64,000 bases of DNA from Halomonas sp. 328. Its GTDB lineage: Bacteria; Pseudomonadota; Gammaproteobacteria; Pseudomonadales; Halomonadaceae. This document shows positions 8,153-15,901 of this stretch, piece after piece. The DNA lies in contig NZ_JADOTW010000021.1 of the NCBI RefSeq assembly GCF_015645095.1, positions 1 to 64,000 on the forward strand, in the 5' to 3' direction. The notes under the pieces were generated by a model. The model saw only the letters and a list, made by a program, of their open reading frames with translations. It did no database searches and was not told the origin of the DNA. A program made the translations under genes and the position numbers. Numbering within the stretch: the stretch's first letter is position 1; every line of letters starts with the position of its first letter.

Positions 8153-8194
8153 TGGTTACGACCCGCCCAGAAGGCGGGGACGCCAGTTCAGGCG

Positions 8195-9898
8195 TTAGGC
8201 GCTGTGGCGCCGGCGAATCGGCGCATCGCCATCCTGGCGACGACGCGGGGCCCGCTCGGGGGCGCCACCGTCCTCGCGGATCTCCAGCTCGCGACCGGCG
8301 ACCCGGGCGCGGGCCATCTTGGCCAGGATGCTGGGCGGCAGGGAGTTGGGCAGCTCCACCACCGAGAAGGCATTGCGGATATCGATACGACCGATGCGCT
8401 TGCCTTCGATGCCCCCCTCGTTGGCCAGGGCGCCGACCAGTTGGCCCGGCTTGACGCCGTCCTTGTGGCCCACGGAGACCCGGTAACGGGTCATGCCCTC
8501 ACGGGGAGCACGGTCGCGGGGCGCGCCGCGCTCGCCACGCTCACGGGGGGCACGCTCGTTGCGCTCGCGGGGGGCCGGCAGGCGACCGATGGGCGCCTCG
8601 TCGGCGCGGGCCAGGGCGGCCAGCACGCAGGCCAGCTCCACCGGGTCCTGGCCGTCGGCCACCAGGGCCTCCACCAGGGCACGCTGCTCGTCGGCGCCCT
8701 GTACCAGGGCATCGCGCACGCGCAGTTGGAAGACCTGGTCACGATGGGCGCGAATGGCGGCCTCGTCGGGCAGCGGCATCTCGCTCATCTGCTGGCCGGT
8801 GGCCTGCTCCAGCCAGCGCACCTTGCGGGTCTCGCGGAAGCCGGCGAAGGTGATCGCCACGCCGCTGCGCCCGGCACGACCGGTACGGCCGATCCGGTGG
8901 GTATAGGCCTCGCTGTCCTGGGGCAGGTCATAGTTGACCACGTGGGTGATGCGCGGCACGTCGAGGCCGCGGGCGGCCACGTCGGTGGCAATCAGCACGT
9001 CCACCTTGCTGCGCTTGAGGCGGGTGATGGTGCGCTCGCGCAGGCTCTGGTCCAGGTCACCGGAAAGGCCGGCGGCGTTGACGCCACGGGCGGTCAGCTG
9101 CTCCACCAGGGTGGTACAGGCGGCCCGGGTGCGCACGAAGACGATGGCGGCATCCACCGGCTCCACCTCGAGGATGCGCGACAGCGCTTCCAGCTTGGCG
9201 GCGCCCTCGACGCGCACCAGGCGCTGCTCGATGTTCTCGCCGGTGGTGGTGCGTGACTCGATGGCCACCTTCACCGGGTCCACCAGGTAGCGATCGACGA
9301 TGCGCTCGATTTCCGCCGGCAGGGTGGCGGAGAAGAACACCCGCTGGGCGTTCTTGGGGGTGTCGGCGACGACGCGCTTGACGTCGTCGATGAAGCCCAT
9401 GCGCAGCATCTCGTCGGCTTCGTCCAGCACCAGGGCGGAGAGACCGTCGAGCTTGAGGCTGCCGCGGTCCAGGTGATCGATCACCCGGCCGGGGGTACCG
9501 ACGACGACCTGGGCACCCCGCTTGAGGGCCCCCAACTGCTCACGATATTCCTGGCCGCCGCACAGGGTGGCCACTTCCAGGCCCTGGAGGTTCTGGCCGT
9601 ACTTGCTGAAGGAGACGGCCACCTGCTGGGCCAGCTCGCGGGTCGGCGCCAGCACCAGCACCTGGGGCTCGCGGCGAGTCAGCTCGAGGCGCGACAGCAG
9701 CGGCAGGGCGAAGGCGGCGGTCTTGCCGGTGCCGGTCTGGGCCTGGCCCAGCAGGTCACGACCTTCCAGCAGGGCAGGAATGGTCTGCGCCTGGATCGGG
9801 GAAGGCTCGGTATAGCCCTGGCTCTCGATGGCGGAAAGGACAGCGGGGAGCAGTTCCAGCTCGGCAAAGCTGGAGGAAACGACGGAAGTCGAGGTCAT
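8195..9898 (-). CDS. deaD: DEAD-box RNA helicase (DeaD/CsdA type)
   Basis: A 567-residue ATP-dependent RNA helicase. Ordered motifs: Q-motif and AQTGTGKT (Walker A), PTRELA, GGQ, TPGR, VLDEADEML (Walker B), FFSATLP, then FVRTRAACT, ATDVAARGLDV and HRIGRTGRAG. The C-terminal third has an Arg/Glu-rich linker and a DbpA-type RNA-binding domain (TRYRVSVGHKDGVKPGQLVG). This is the DeaD architecture, used in ribosome assembly and RNA remodelling at low temperature. The upstream 400 bp contains no gene and may be a long 5' leader, as in cold-shock deaD genes (inference). Confidence 0.92.
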   Translation of the reverse strand: MTSTSVVSSSFAELELLPAVLSAIESQGYTEPSPIQAQTIPALLEGRDLLGQAQTGTGKTAAFALPLLSRLELTRREPQVLVLAPTRELAQQVAVSFSKYGQNLQGLEVATLCGGQEYREQLGALKRGAQVVVGTPGRVIDHLDRGSLKLDGLSALVLDEADEMLRMGFIDDVKRVVADTPKNAQRVFFSATLPAEIERIVDRYLVDPVKVAIESRTTTGENIEQRLVRVEGAAKLEALSRILEVEPVDAAIVFVRTRAACTTLVEQLTARGVNAAGLSGDLDQSLRERTITRLKRSKVDVLIATDVAARGLDVPRITHVVNYDLPQDSEAYTHRIGRTGRAGRSGVAITFAGFRETRKVRWLEQATGQQMSEMPLPDEAAIRAHRDQVFQLRVRDALVQGADEQRALVEALVADGQDPVELACVLAALARADEAPIGRLPAPRERNERAPRERGERGAPRDRAPREGMTRYRVSVGHKDGVKPGQLVGALANEGGIEGKRIGRIDIRNAFSVVELPNSLPPSILAKMARARVAGRELEIREDGGAPERAPRRRQDGDAPIRRRHSA

Positions 9899-10301
9899 TA
9901 ATCACACCTTGATAGGCCGGCCGGGCCGGCAACGAAACATGGTGGCGTCTCTACCCCGCAACACGTACGGGAGCATGCGGCTCGTGGCCACATCGACAAC
10001 GGGGGTTTGAGACGCCGGTCGCACCTGGCATTCGGTTCGTGGGAGGCGCAGCGTCGCGCCTTCTCCTGGGCGAACCGCTGTGGCGACCTTGATGCGCTGG
10101 TTCGCCGGGGGCGAGAGCGCTCCATCTCCAAAAGCGACGCCGGCCGTTCGCCGGGCGTCCTGCAAAGCCTTGTCTCGGGGCGGTCATGACGACACGCGAC
10201 GACAAGAACGATCCAATACGATGGTGGGGTCAACACATGCGAGGAGGGCGCATGCTACCATCGACACCCCGGCGAAGCCAGCCTTATCGTATGGAGTCTC
10301 C
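9899..10301. other. Intergenic region between deaD and yaiI
   Basis: 403 bp between divergent starts. Open frames on both strands lack recognisable protein features. A GC palindrome GCCGGCC/GGCCGGC lies near 9915-9935 in the deaD leader. I see no gene. Confidence 0.5.
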
Positions 10302-10769
10302 ATGTCACCGCCCTCCTCATCGGCCCAGCTCTGGGTGGATGCCGACGCCTGCCCCCGCGTGGTGCGCGATATCATCGTGCGTGCCGCCGAGCGCACCACC
10401 ACCCCCACCTGCTTCGTGGCCAACCACAGCATTCCCTTGCCGCCGTCGAAGTGGGTGAAATCGCTGAGCGTGGCCAGCGGCTTCGATGCCGCCGACAACG
10501 AGATCGTCGAGCGCATCCAGGCGGATGACCTCTTGATCACCTCCGACCTGCCCCTGGCCCTGGAGGCCCTGGAGCGCGGCGCCCGGGTGATGACCACCCG
10601 TGGCGAGTCCCTCAACAAGGACAATATTCGCGCCCGGGTGCAAATGCGGGACTTCATGGAAACGCTTCGCGCCAGCGGCGAGCATACCGGCGGTCCCAAG
10701 GGCTACTCGGACGGTGACCGCCGCGAATTCGCCAATGCCCTGGACCGCTGGCTGGCCAGGAAAGGGTAA
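10302..10769 (+). CDS. yaiI: YaiI/YqxD (DUF188) family protein
   Basis: A 155-residue protein with the family N-terminus LWVDADACPRVVRDIIVRAA, a PIN-like acidic pocket (Asp in VDADACP and in DAADNEIVERI, ITSDLPLA) and the C-terminal RGESLNKDNI and KGYSDGDRREFANALDRWL. The family is widespread and a PIN-type nuclease function has been suggested but not demonstrated. ATG at 10302 follows TGGAGTCTCC. It is convergent with yqjG, five bases away. Confidence 0.85.
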   Translation: MSPPSSSAQLWVDADACPRVVRDIIVRAAERTTTPTCFVANHSIPLPPSKWVKSLSVASGFDAADNEIVERIQADDLLITSDLPLALEALERGARVMTTRGESLNKDNIRARVQMRDFMETLRASGEHTGGPKGYSDGDRREFANALDRWLARKG

Positions 10770-10774
10770 GGCCC

Positions 10775-11779
10775 TTACCCCTTGCGGCGAATGCCCTGGC
10801 CCGGCAGGCGCTCCCGATCATGGGGCCGCTCGAAGTCCAGCTCGGGCCCCTGGGGCACGATGCGCGTCGGATTGATGGTGTCGTGACTGTAGTAGTAGTG
10901 GCGCTTGATATGGTCGAGGCTCACCGTCTCCTTGATCCCCGGCCACTGGTAGAGCTCGCGCACATAGTTGGCGAGATTCGGGTAGTCCTCGATGCGCTTC
11001 AGATTGCACTTGAAGTGGCCGTGATAGACCGCATCGAAGCGCACCAGGGTGGTGAACAGGCGAATGTCCGCCTCGGTGAGCCACTCCCCCGCTAGGTAAC
11101 GATGCTCGGCCAGGCGCGCCTCCACCCGATCCAGGGCCGCGAACAGCGCCGTCACATGCTTCTCGTAGACCTTCTGGTCGGTGGCGAAACCGCTCTTGTA
11201 GACGCCGTTGTTGATATGGTCGTAGACGTCGTCATTGATGGCGTCGATGGTCTCGCGCAGGTCCGCCGGGTAGAGGTCCAGGTCGTTGCCGGTCAGGTCG
11301 TCGAAGGCGTCGTTGAAGATCCGCAGCAGCTCCGCCGACTCGTTATTGACGATGCGTCGTTCCCACTTGTCCCACAGCACCGGCACCGTGACCCGCCCGG
11401 TGTAGTGGGGGTCGGTGAGGGTGTAGAGCTCGCGATGGTAGGCGACGCCGTTGACGGGGTCGCCGCTGGAACCCTCGCTTTCCTCGTAGGTCCAGCCCTG
11501 ATCGAGCATCAGCGGGCTGACATGGGAGACGCCGATCAGGTCATCGAGCCCCTTGAGCCGGCGCAGGATCAGGGTACGGTGGGCCCAGGGGCAGGCCAGG
11601 GAGACATAGAGGTGGAAGCGCTCCGCGGCGGCGGGCAAGGCCGCCTGGCCCTCGGGGCCGGGGCGACCATCGCGGGTCACCCAGTCCCGCAGCTGGGCGG
11701 ACTCGCGGACGAACTCGCCGCCGTGCGTCTTGGTGTCGTACCACTGGTCGCTCCACTTGCCGTCGATCAAAAGGCCCAT
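10775..11779 (-). CDS. yqjG: Glutathionyl-hydroquinone reductase (YqjG/ECM4 family)
   Basis: A 334-residue Xi-class glutathione transferase. Cys63 in LACPWAHRTLILRRLKG is the catalytic thiol (same position as E. coli YqjG). Family signatures PLMLDQGWTY, RVTVPVLWDKWE and IVNNESAELLRIFN are present, and the C-terminal helical domain contains YPADLRETIDAIND. It reduces glutathionyl-hydroquinones, recycling oxidised quinones. It sits beside a LysR gene and a pirin gene; E. coli has the related order yqjG...yhaJ-yhaK. Two palindromes related to one in the lysR/pirin promoter lie upstream. Confidence 0.93.
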   Translation of the reverse strand: MGLLIDGKWSDQWYDTKTHGGEFVRESAQLRDWVTRDGRPGPEGQAALPAAAERFHLYVSLACPWAHRTLILRRLKGLDDLIGVSHVSPLMLDQGWTYEESEGSSGDPVNGVAYHRELYTLTDPHYTGRVTVPVLWDKWERRIVNNESAELLRIFNDAFDDLTGNDLDLYPADLRETIDAINDDVYDHINNGVYKSGFATDQKVYEKHVTALFAALDRVEARLAEHRYLAGEWLTEADIRLFTTLVRFDAVYHGHFKCNLKRIEDYPNLANYVRELYQWPGIKETVSLDHIKRHYYYSHDTINPTRIVPQGPELDFERPHDRERLPGQGIRRKG

Positions 11780-11819
11780 GTCACTCTCCTGAAGTTAGCT
11801 GGCGTCACCTCCAGGGTAT

Positions 11820-11877
11820 TCCGATCAAATCGATCATCAAGCCCATAATTTCCGGCATTTCTTTCGATTAAATCGAA
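11820..11877. promoter_or_regulatory. Two palindromic boxes upstream of yqjG
   Basis: A perfect 15-bp palindrome TTCGATTAAATCGAA at 11863-11877 overlaps the lysR stop codon. A degenerate copy TCCGATCAAATCGAT lies at 11820-11834. Both fit TTCGA-N5-TCGAA, as does the site at 12768-12782. Likely binding sites for the adjacent LysR regulator (inference). Confidence 0.6.
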
Positions 11878-12767
11878 TCGACAGCACAGAGCCTCACCGC
11901 CTCCGCCAGGTTGGTCCCCATCGCCCGAGTGGCCGGCCCGGCCCGATCCCGATCCTGGTAGATCAGTTGCATGGGCACCTGGCGAATGCCGCCGGCGCTC
12001 AGCGGCAAGGGGCGCAGACGGCCACTCTCCAGGGCCGCCTGGATGCGCGTTTCCGGCAGCCAGGCGAAGCCCAGGCCCCGCTCCAGCATGCCGATGGAGG
12101 TGTCCAGGTGGCTCACGGTCCAGCGCTGCTCGGCCTTGAGCCAGCCGGAGTCCATCGACTGGCGCTGCGCCGAGTCGCGCACCACCAGCTGGCGATGCTG
12201 CACCAGGTCGCGCAGGTCCAGCTCACGCCCCAGCCGGTGCAGTGGATGCTCGGGGTGGGCCACGGCGATAAAGCGCACCGTCACCAGGGGCTCCCCCAGG
12301 AATCCCTGGGCGGCCAGGCCGGTGACCACCAGATCGGCACGGCCGTCATAGAGCATTTCGATGCCGCCATTGAGCACCGTCTCGTGGAGCTGCACCCGCA
12401 CATGGGGGTAGGCGGCGGAAAAGGCATCCAGGGCCCAGGCCAGGGCATCCGGAGGAAACAGTTGATCCACCGCCAGCACCACCTCCGCCTCCAGCCCCTC
12501 GGCCAGCCGCCCCGCCACGTCCTCCAGGGACTCGGCGCTCTCGATCAGCTGGCGAGCACGGCGCAGCAGCATCTCGCCGGCCTCGGTCAGGCGCACCTGG
12601 CGCCCCACCGGCTCCAGCACCCTGACGCCGAGCTGCTCCTCCAGCTTGTGCACCGCATGATTGAGGGTCGAGGGACTCTTGTGGATCGCCTCGGCGGCGC
12701 GGGCGAAACCACCGTGATCCACCACCGCGGCAAGGGTCTGCCATTGGGCCAGGGTGACTCTAGACAT
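11868..12767 (-). CDS. LysR-family regulator (YhaJ-like)
   Basis: A 299-residue LysR regulator. The N-terminal helix-turn-helix reads TLAQWQTLAAVVDHGGFARA followed by AEAIHKSPSTLNHAVHKLEE, and the substrate-binding domain follows. ATG at 12767 with GAGGAAATCGAA upstream is preferred to the longer frame from 12866, which would run through the divergent promoter. By position between yqjG and a pirin gene it corresponds to E. coli YhaJ, an activator of its neighbours that responds to quinone-like or aromatic compounds. It probably controls both flanking genes through the TTCGA-N5-TCGAA boxes. Confidence 0.87.
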   Translation of the reverse strand: MSRVTLAQWQTLAAVVDHGGFARAAEAIHKSPSTLNHAVHKLEEQLGVRVLEPVGRQVRLTEAGEMLLRRARQLIESAESLEDVAGRLAEGLEAEVVLAVDQLFPPDALAWALDAFSAAYPHVRVQLHETVLNGGIEMLYDGRADLVVTGLAAQGFLGEPLVTVRFIAVAHPEHPLHRLGRELDLRDLVQHRQLVVRDSAQRQSMDSGWLKAEQRWTVSHLDTSIGMLERGLGFAWLPETRIQAALESGRLRPLPLSAGGIRQVPMQLIYQDRDRAGPATRAMGTNLAEAVRLCAVDSI

Positions 12768-12782
12768 TTCGATTTCCTCGAA
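12768..12782. promoter_or_regulatory. LysR-type palindrome in lysR/pirin intergenic region
   Basis: TTCGATTTCCTCGAA, arms TTCGA/TCGAA with a 5-bp spacer, begins directly upstream of the lysR ATG. The remaining 80 bp to the pirin start contains AT-rich stretches and TTTTCGAAAA (about 12808-12817). Confidence 0.6.
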
Positions 12783-12864
12783 TATCAATTGCGAATATAT
12801 GCGCTTAATTTTCGAAAAAATCAGACTAATATGCCAGTCAGACACATCAACGGAGGTTCCCGCC

Positions 12865-13716
12865 ATGACTGCTCAACGGCTTCGCCGGGTCACCCAGATC
12901 CGCCATAACCAGCCCAGCCAGGACGGCGCCGGGGTCAAGATTCGTCGCATCCATGAGTTTGGCGGCGGCATCGATCCCTTCCTGATGCTCGATGAACTGG
13001 GCTCGGATCGTCCCGATGACTACCTGGCCGGCTTTCCGCCCCACCCTCACCGCGGCATCCAGACCCTGACCTATGTGCTGCATGGCGGCCTGACCCATGA
13101 GGATCACCTGGGTCACTCCAGCACCATCGCCGCCGGCGACGCCCAGTGGATGCATACCGGCCGCGGCATCATCCACTCGGAGATGCCACTGACCGATAGC
13201 CAGGGGCTGCACGCCTTCCAGCTGTGGCTCAACCTGGCCGCCGACGACAAGTTGAGCCCGGCCACCTACCGGGACGTGCGCGGCGACGAGATGCCGCGCC
13301 TGGCCCATGGCGGCGCCGAGCTGATCGCCCTCGGCGGTCACTGGCAGGCCGAGGAGGGCGACGCCATCGAGGGCCCCCTGGACGCCCTGGCGGGCCGTGG
13401 CGCCGTGGCTCATGCCCGTCTCGCCCCGGGCAGCCGGCTGGCCCTGACGGTGGAGGCGCCGACCCTGCTGGTGTATGTCTTCGCCGGCGAGCTGACGGTC
13501 GGCGGGCAAGCCGTCGCCACCGGCCAACTGGCCAGCCTGGGCGCCGGGGAGCACCTGGCGCTGGAGGGTGGCGAGTCGGGAGGCGAGGCGCTGCTGCTGG
13601 CGGGCCACCCCCATGGCGAGCCCATCGCTCACTATGGTCCCTTCGTGATGAATACCCAGGCGGAGCTGGAGCAGGCCCTGCTCGACTACCGCAACGGCAC
13701 CTTCATCGAAGGCTAA
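12865..13716 (+). CDS. Pirin family protein (YhaK-like), first paralogue
   Basis: A 283-residue bicupin. The N-terminal cupin keeps the metal ligands: HPHRG (two His) and GIIHSEMP (His and Glu), so an iron site and quercetinase- or redox-type activity are possible. The C-terminal cupin ends with the standard GPFVMNTQAELEQALLDY. ATG at 12865 follows CGGAGGTTCCCGCC. It is divergent from the lysR gene and forms with yqjG a probable electrophile/quinone stress unit, as in the E. coli yqjG-yhaJK block. The natural substrate is unknown. Confidence 0.88.
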   Translation: MTAQRLRRVTQIRHNQPSQDGAGVKIRRIHEFGGGIDPFLMLDELGSDRPDDYLAGFPPHPHRGIQTLTYVLHGGLTHEDHLGHSSTIAAGDAQWMHTGRGIIHSEMPLTDSQGLHAFQLWLNLAADDKLSPATYRDVRGDEMPRLAHGGAELIALGGHWQAEEGDAIEGPLDALAGRGAVAHARLAPGSRLALTVEAPTLLVYVFAGELTVGGQAVATGQLASLGAGEHLALEGGESGGEALLLAGHPHGEPIAHYGPFVMNTQAELEQALLDYRNGTFIEG

Positions 13717-13828
13717 GCGAGCCTCGGCGAGCGCCCCCATCGCACCGGCAACGACACTGTCATCGAGGGGACATCGCTTCGAGGTTGCGCCAAAGGTCAA
13801 TTAGTTTATGCTAGCGGATCGCGTCGCA

Positions 13829-13864
13829 CCGGGCCTCCCAGGGGGAGGCCCGGAGTTTCTGTTT
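13829..13864 (+). terminator. Probable intrinsic terminator after pirin gene
   Basis: An 11-bp stem CCGGGCCTCCC / GGGAGGCCCGG (13829-13839 with 13843-13853), loop AGG, followed by AGTTTCTGTTT. Confidence 0.7.
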
Positions 13865-13953
13865 GCATATACAGGCTAGGCAGGCTACACAGCATAGGGT
13901 ATGGTTCTTGGGTTTTTTGGCACCCTTTTTCACTATTTTTACGGCCATTTTCT

Positions 13954-15546
13954 ATGTTGCGAATCCTTCATTCGCTGCCCCGCACGCATAAGTTGCTGCT
14001 GCTACCCGTTGCCACCATGGTCACCGTGCTGGGCGCACAACAGATCTTCACCGTCATCGACTCCCGCGATGATGCTCGCCTGACCACCCAACTGATTTCC
14101 CTGGAAGAGCACGCCGAATCCGCCGGCGTCACTCTCCCCGACGCCCAGGGCGGCGACGATGCCTGGCATCGCGATACCCCCAACCAAGCTCGGCTGCTGG
14201 CCCTGGCGCCCCGCCACGAGACCCTCCCCCGGGAAGATGGCAGCGCGAGGGCAACGCTCCTGGATCCCGAAGCGATGCGCGTGGCACTGGCGCTGAACGA
14301 GCTGCGCCAAGGCGGCTGGGAAACCGCCACCTCCTACGAGGATTTTGGCGATGGCCCCCTGGCACTCTTCGACAGCGAGCATATCTATCTGGAGGACGAG
14401 CTCCAGGCCGAGGAGGTCTTCGAGCCGCGCTGGGAGACCTATACCGTACAGCAGGGCGATACCTTCGCGGTGCTGGCCCAGAGCCACCTGGGCATGGGGT
14501 ATAGCGAGGCCCTGCGCCTGCTCGAGGCCCTGCCGGACCAGAACGTCCTGACCCGCTGGCGGGTCGGCAGCAGCTTCGACTACATGCGCGATGAAGAAGG
14601 CCAACTGATGGCCCTGCGGGTGATGAAGAATGCTCGCCACGGTTACCTGATCGAGCGCGACGAGGAGGCCGCCTTCGCCGTGGCCGATATCGAACGCGCC
14701 AGCGAAGCCACCCAGCGCCTCTTCGCCGGCAGCGTCAGCGGCAGCTTCGCCCGATCGGCCCAGGCCACCGGCCTGAATGCCCGAGAGGTGGCCCAGCTCA
14801 CCAATGTCCTCTCCAAGAAGCTCGACTTTCGCCGCGATACCCGTCGCGGCGATCAGTTTCAGGTACTGGTCGAGTCCGACATGATCGACGGCCAGCCCCT
14901 CGATTCACGGATCCTGGCGGTGCAATACGAGGGGGCCCGCATGGACCTCACCGTGATTCGCAACAGCAGCGACGACCGTTTCTACACCCCCGATGGCCGC
15001 GGCCTGGATCCCGCCTTCGAGCGCTACCCCTTCAATGGCAGCTACCGGCTCAGCTCGGGCTTCAACCTGCGCCGCACCCATCCGGTGACCGGTCGGGTCA
15101 GCCCCCACCATGGCACCGATTTCGCCATGCCGGTGGGCACCCCCATCATCGCCCCGGCCGATGGCCGCGTGGAAAAGGTCGGCAACCACCCCGCCGCCGG
15201 CCGTTACGTGGTGATTCGCCACGACAACGGCTACCGCACCCGCTACCTGCACCTCTCCCGACCCCAGGTCAGCCGCGGCGACCGGGTCAGCATGGGCGAG
15301 CAGATCGCCCTGTCCGGCAACACCGGGCGCAGCACCGGTCCCCACCTGCACTACGAGGTGATCGTCAACAACCAGCCGGTCGACGCCATGCGCGTCGAGC
15401 TGCCGGAGAGCCAGCGCCTGGAGGGCGATGCCCTGGCCGCCTTCCAGCGCGAGTCCGAACTGCTGCTGGCGCGCCTGGAGAGCGGCGAGACCGGCACCGT
15501 CCTGGCCAGCACGCCCCGCGAGCCACGCCCGGATAGCGATAGCTGA
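13954..15546 (+). CDS. mepM: Murein DD-endopeptidase, M23 family (MepM-like)
   Basis: A 530-residue envelope protein. An N-terminal membrane anchor (KLLLLPVATMVTVLGAQQIF) is followed by a periplasmic stretch, an OapA/LysM-like segment (YTVQQGDTFAVLAQSHLG) and a C-terminal M23 domain with zinc ligands in HHGTDFAMP and HLHYEV. Such enzymes cut D-Ala-mDAP cross-links so that new peptidoglycan strands can be inserted. Length and layout match MepM (YebA) of E. coli with a longer linker. It is monocistronic, bounded by a terminator on each side. The start lacks an obvious Shine-Dalgarno. Confidence 0.88.
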   Translation: MLRILHSLPRTHKLLLLPVATMVTVLGAQQIFTVIDSRDDARLTTQLISLEEHAESAGVTLPDAQGGDDAWHRDTPNQARLLALAPRHETLPREDGSARATLLDPEAMRVALALNELRQGGWETATSYEDFGDGPLALFDSEHIYLEDELQAEEVFEPRWETYTVQQGDTFAVLAQSHLGMGYSEALRLLEALPDQNVLTRWRVGSSFDYMRDEEGQLMALRVMKNARHGYLIERDEEAAFAVADIERASEATQRLFAGSVSGSFARSAQATGLNAREVAQLTNVLSKKLDFRRDTRRGDQFQVLVESDMIDGQPLDSRILAVQYEGARMDLTVIRNSSDDRFYTPDGRGLDPAFERYPFNGSYRLSSGFNLRRTHPVTGRVSPHHGTDFAMPVGTPIIAPADGRVEKVGNHPAAGRYVVIRHDNGYRTRYLHLSRPQVSRGDRVSMGEQIALSGNTGRSTGPHLHYEVIVNNQPVDAMRVELPESQRLEGDALAAFQRESELLLARLESGETGTVLASTPREPRPDSDS

Positions 15547-15567
15547 TTCCTCCGCCGTTCCTCTACC

Positions 15568-15603
15568 CAGAACGCCCCGCCAACGCGGGGCGTTCTGCAT
15601 TTG
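15568..15603 (+). terminator. Intrinsic terminator of mepM
   Basis: A perfect 13-bp stem CAGAACGCCCCGC / GCGGGGCGTTCTG (15568-15580 with 15585-15597), loop CAAC, then CATTTG. Confidence 0.85.
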
Positions 15604-15641
15604 GGGCCCATGCGCCAGGAGGGCGCCGGACGCCACCATCC

Positions 15642-15658
15642 TGCACCAGCCTGGGCCA
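15642..15658. promoter_or_regulatory. Possible NtrC site upstream of narK
   Basis: TGCACCAGCCTGGGCCA fits TGCACC-N5-GGTGCA with two mismatches. It lies about 95 bp upstream of the sigma-54 promoter, a usual enhancer distance. Confidence 0.4.
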
Positions 15659-15735
15659 CTCCGCTGGCCCGGCGAGCCCTCGCCGCCCCGGGAGCCAAAC
15701 CTCAACAAGCTGAAATAAAAGAGGAATAGCGATTC

Positions 15736-15751
15736 CGGCAAGGTGATTGCT
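15736..15751 (+). promoter_or_regulatory. Sigma-54 promoter of narK
   Basis: CGGCAAGGTGATTGCT has GG and GC separated by exactly 10 bp, and GGCA...TTGCT matches the -24/-12 consensus with two deviations. Predicted start of transcription is near 15762, about 140 nt before the ATG. Confidence 0.65.
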
Positions 15752-15762
15752 ATGGATTGGAT

Positions 15763-15869
15763 ACCTTGCTGGTAGGCGTAGACCAGGCTCCTCGGAGTAC
15801 GAGTGCGTCGCCCCCCCTTCAATGTCGAAGGCTCGGCGAAACAGCGGCCCCCCCTGTTTCCGCCGCGAC
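15763..15869 (+). promoter_or_regulatory. Structured narK leader with one ANTAR-type hexaloop
   Basis: Three hairpins: CTGGT/ACCAG (15769-15773 with 15782-15786, 8-nt loop); CCTTC-AATGTC-GAAGG (15816-15831), a hexaloop with A at position 1 and G at position 4; and GGCGAAACAG / CTGTTTCCGCC (15835-15864). The last can extend through GTCG (15824-15827) with CGAC (15866-15869), which would break the hexaloop hairpin. No T-run follows, so attenuation here is less certain than for nasA and nasB. Confidence 0.45.
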
Positions 15870-15901
15870 GGTCGTCCCACTTACTCGACGAGGTCATAGC
15901 C

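Noticed and set aside
12754-12864. Longer N-terminus for the first pirin (from 12754)
   Set aside because: The extension reads through the lysR start and the divergent promoter and is not pirin-like; the ATG at 12865 has a good Shine-Dalgarno.
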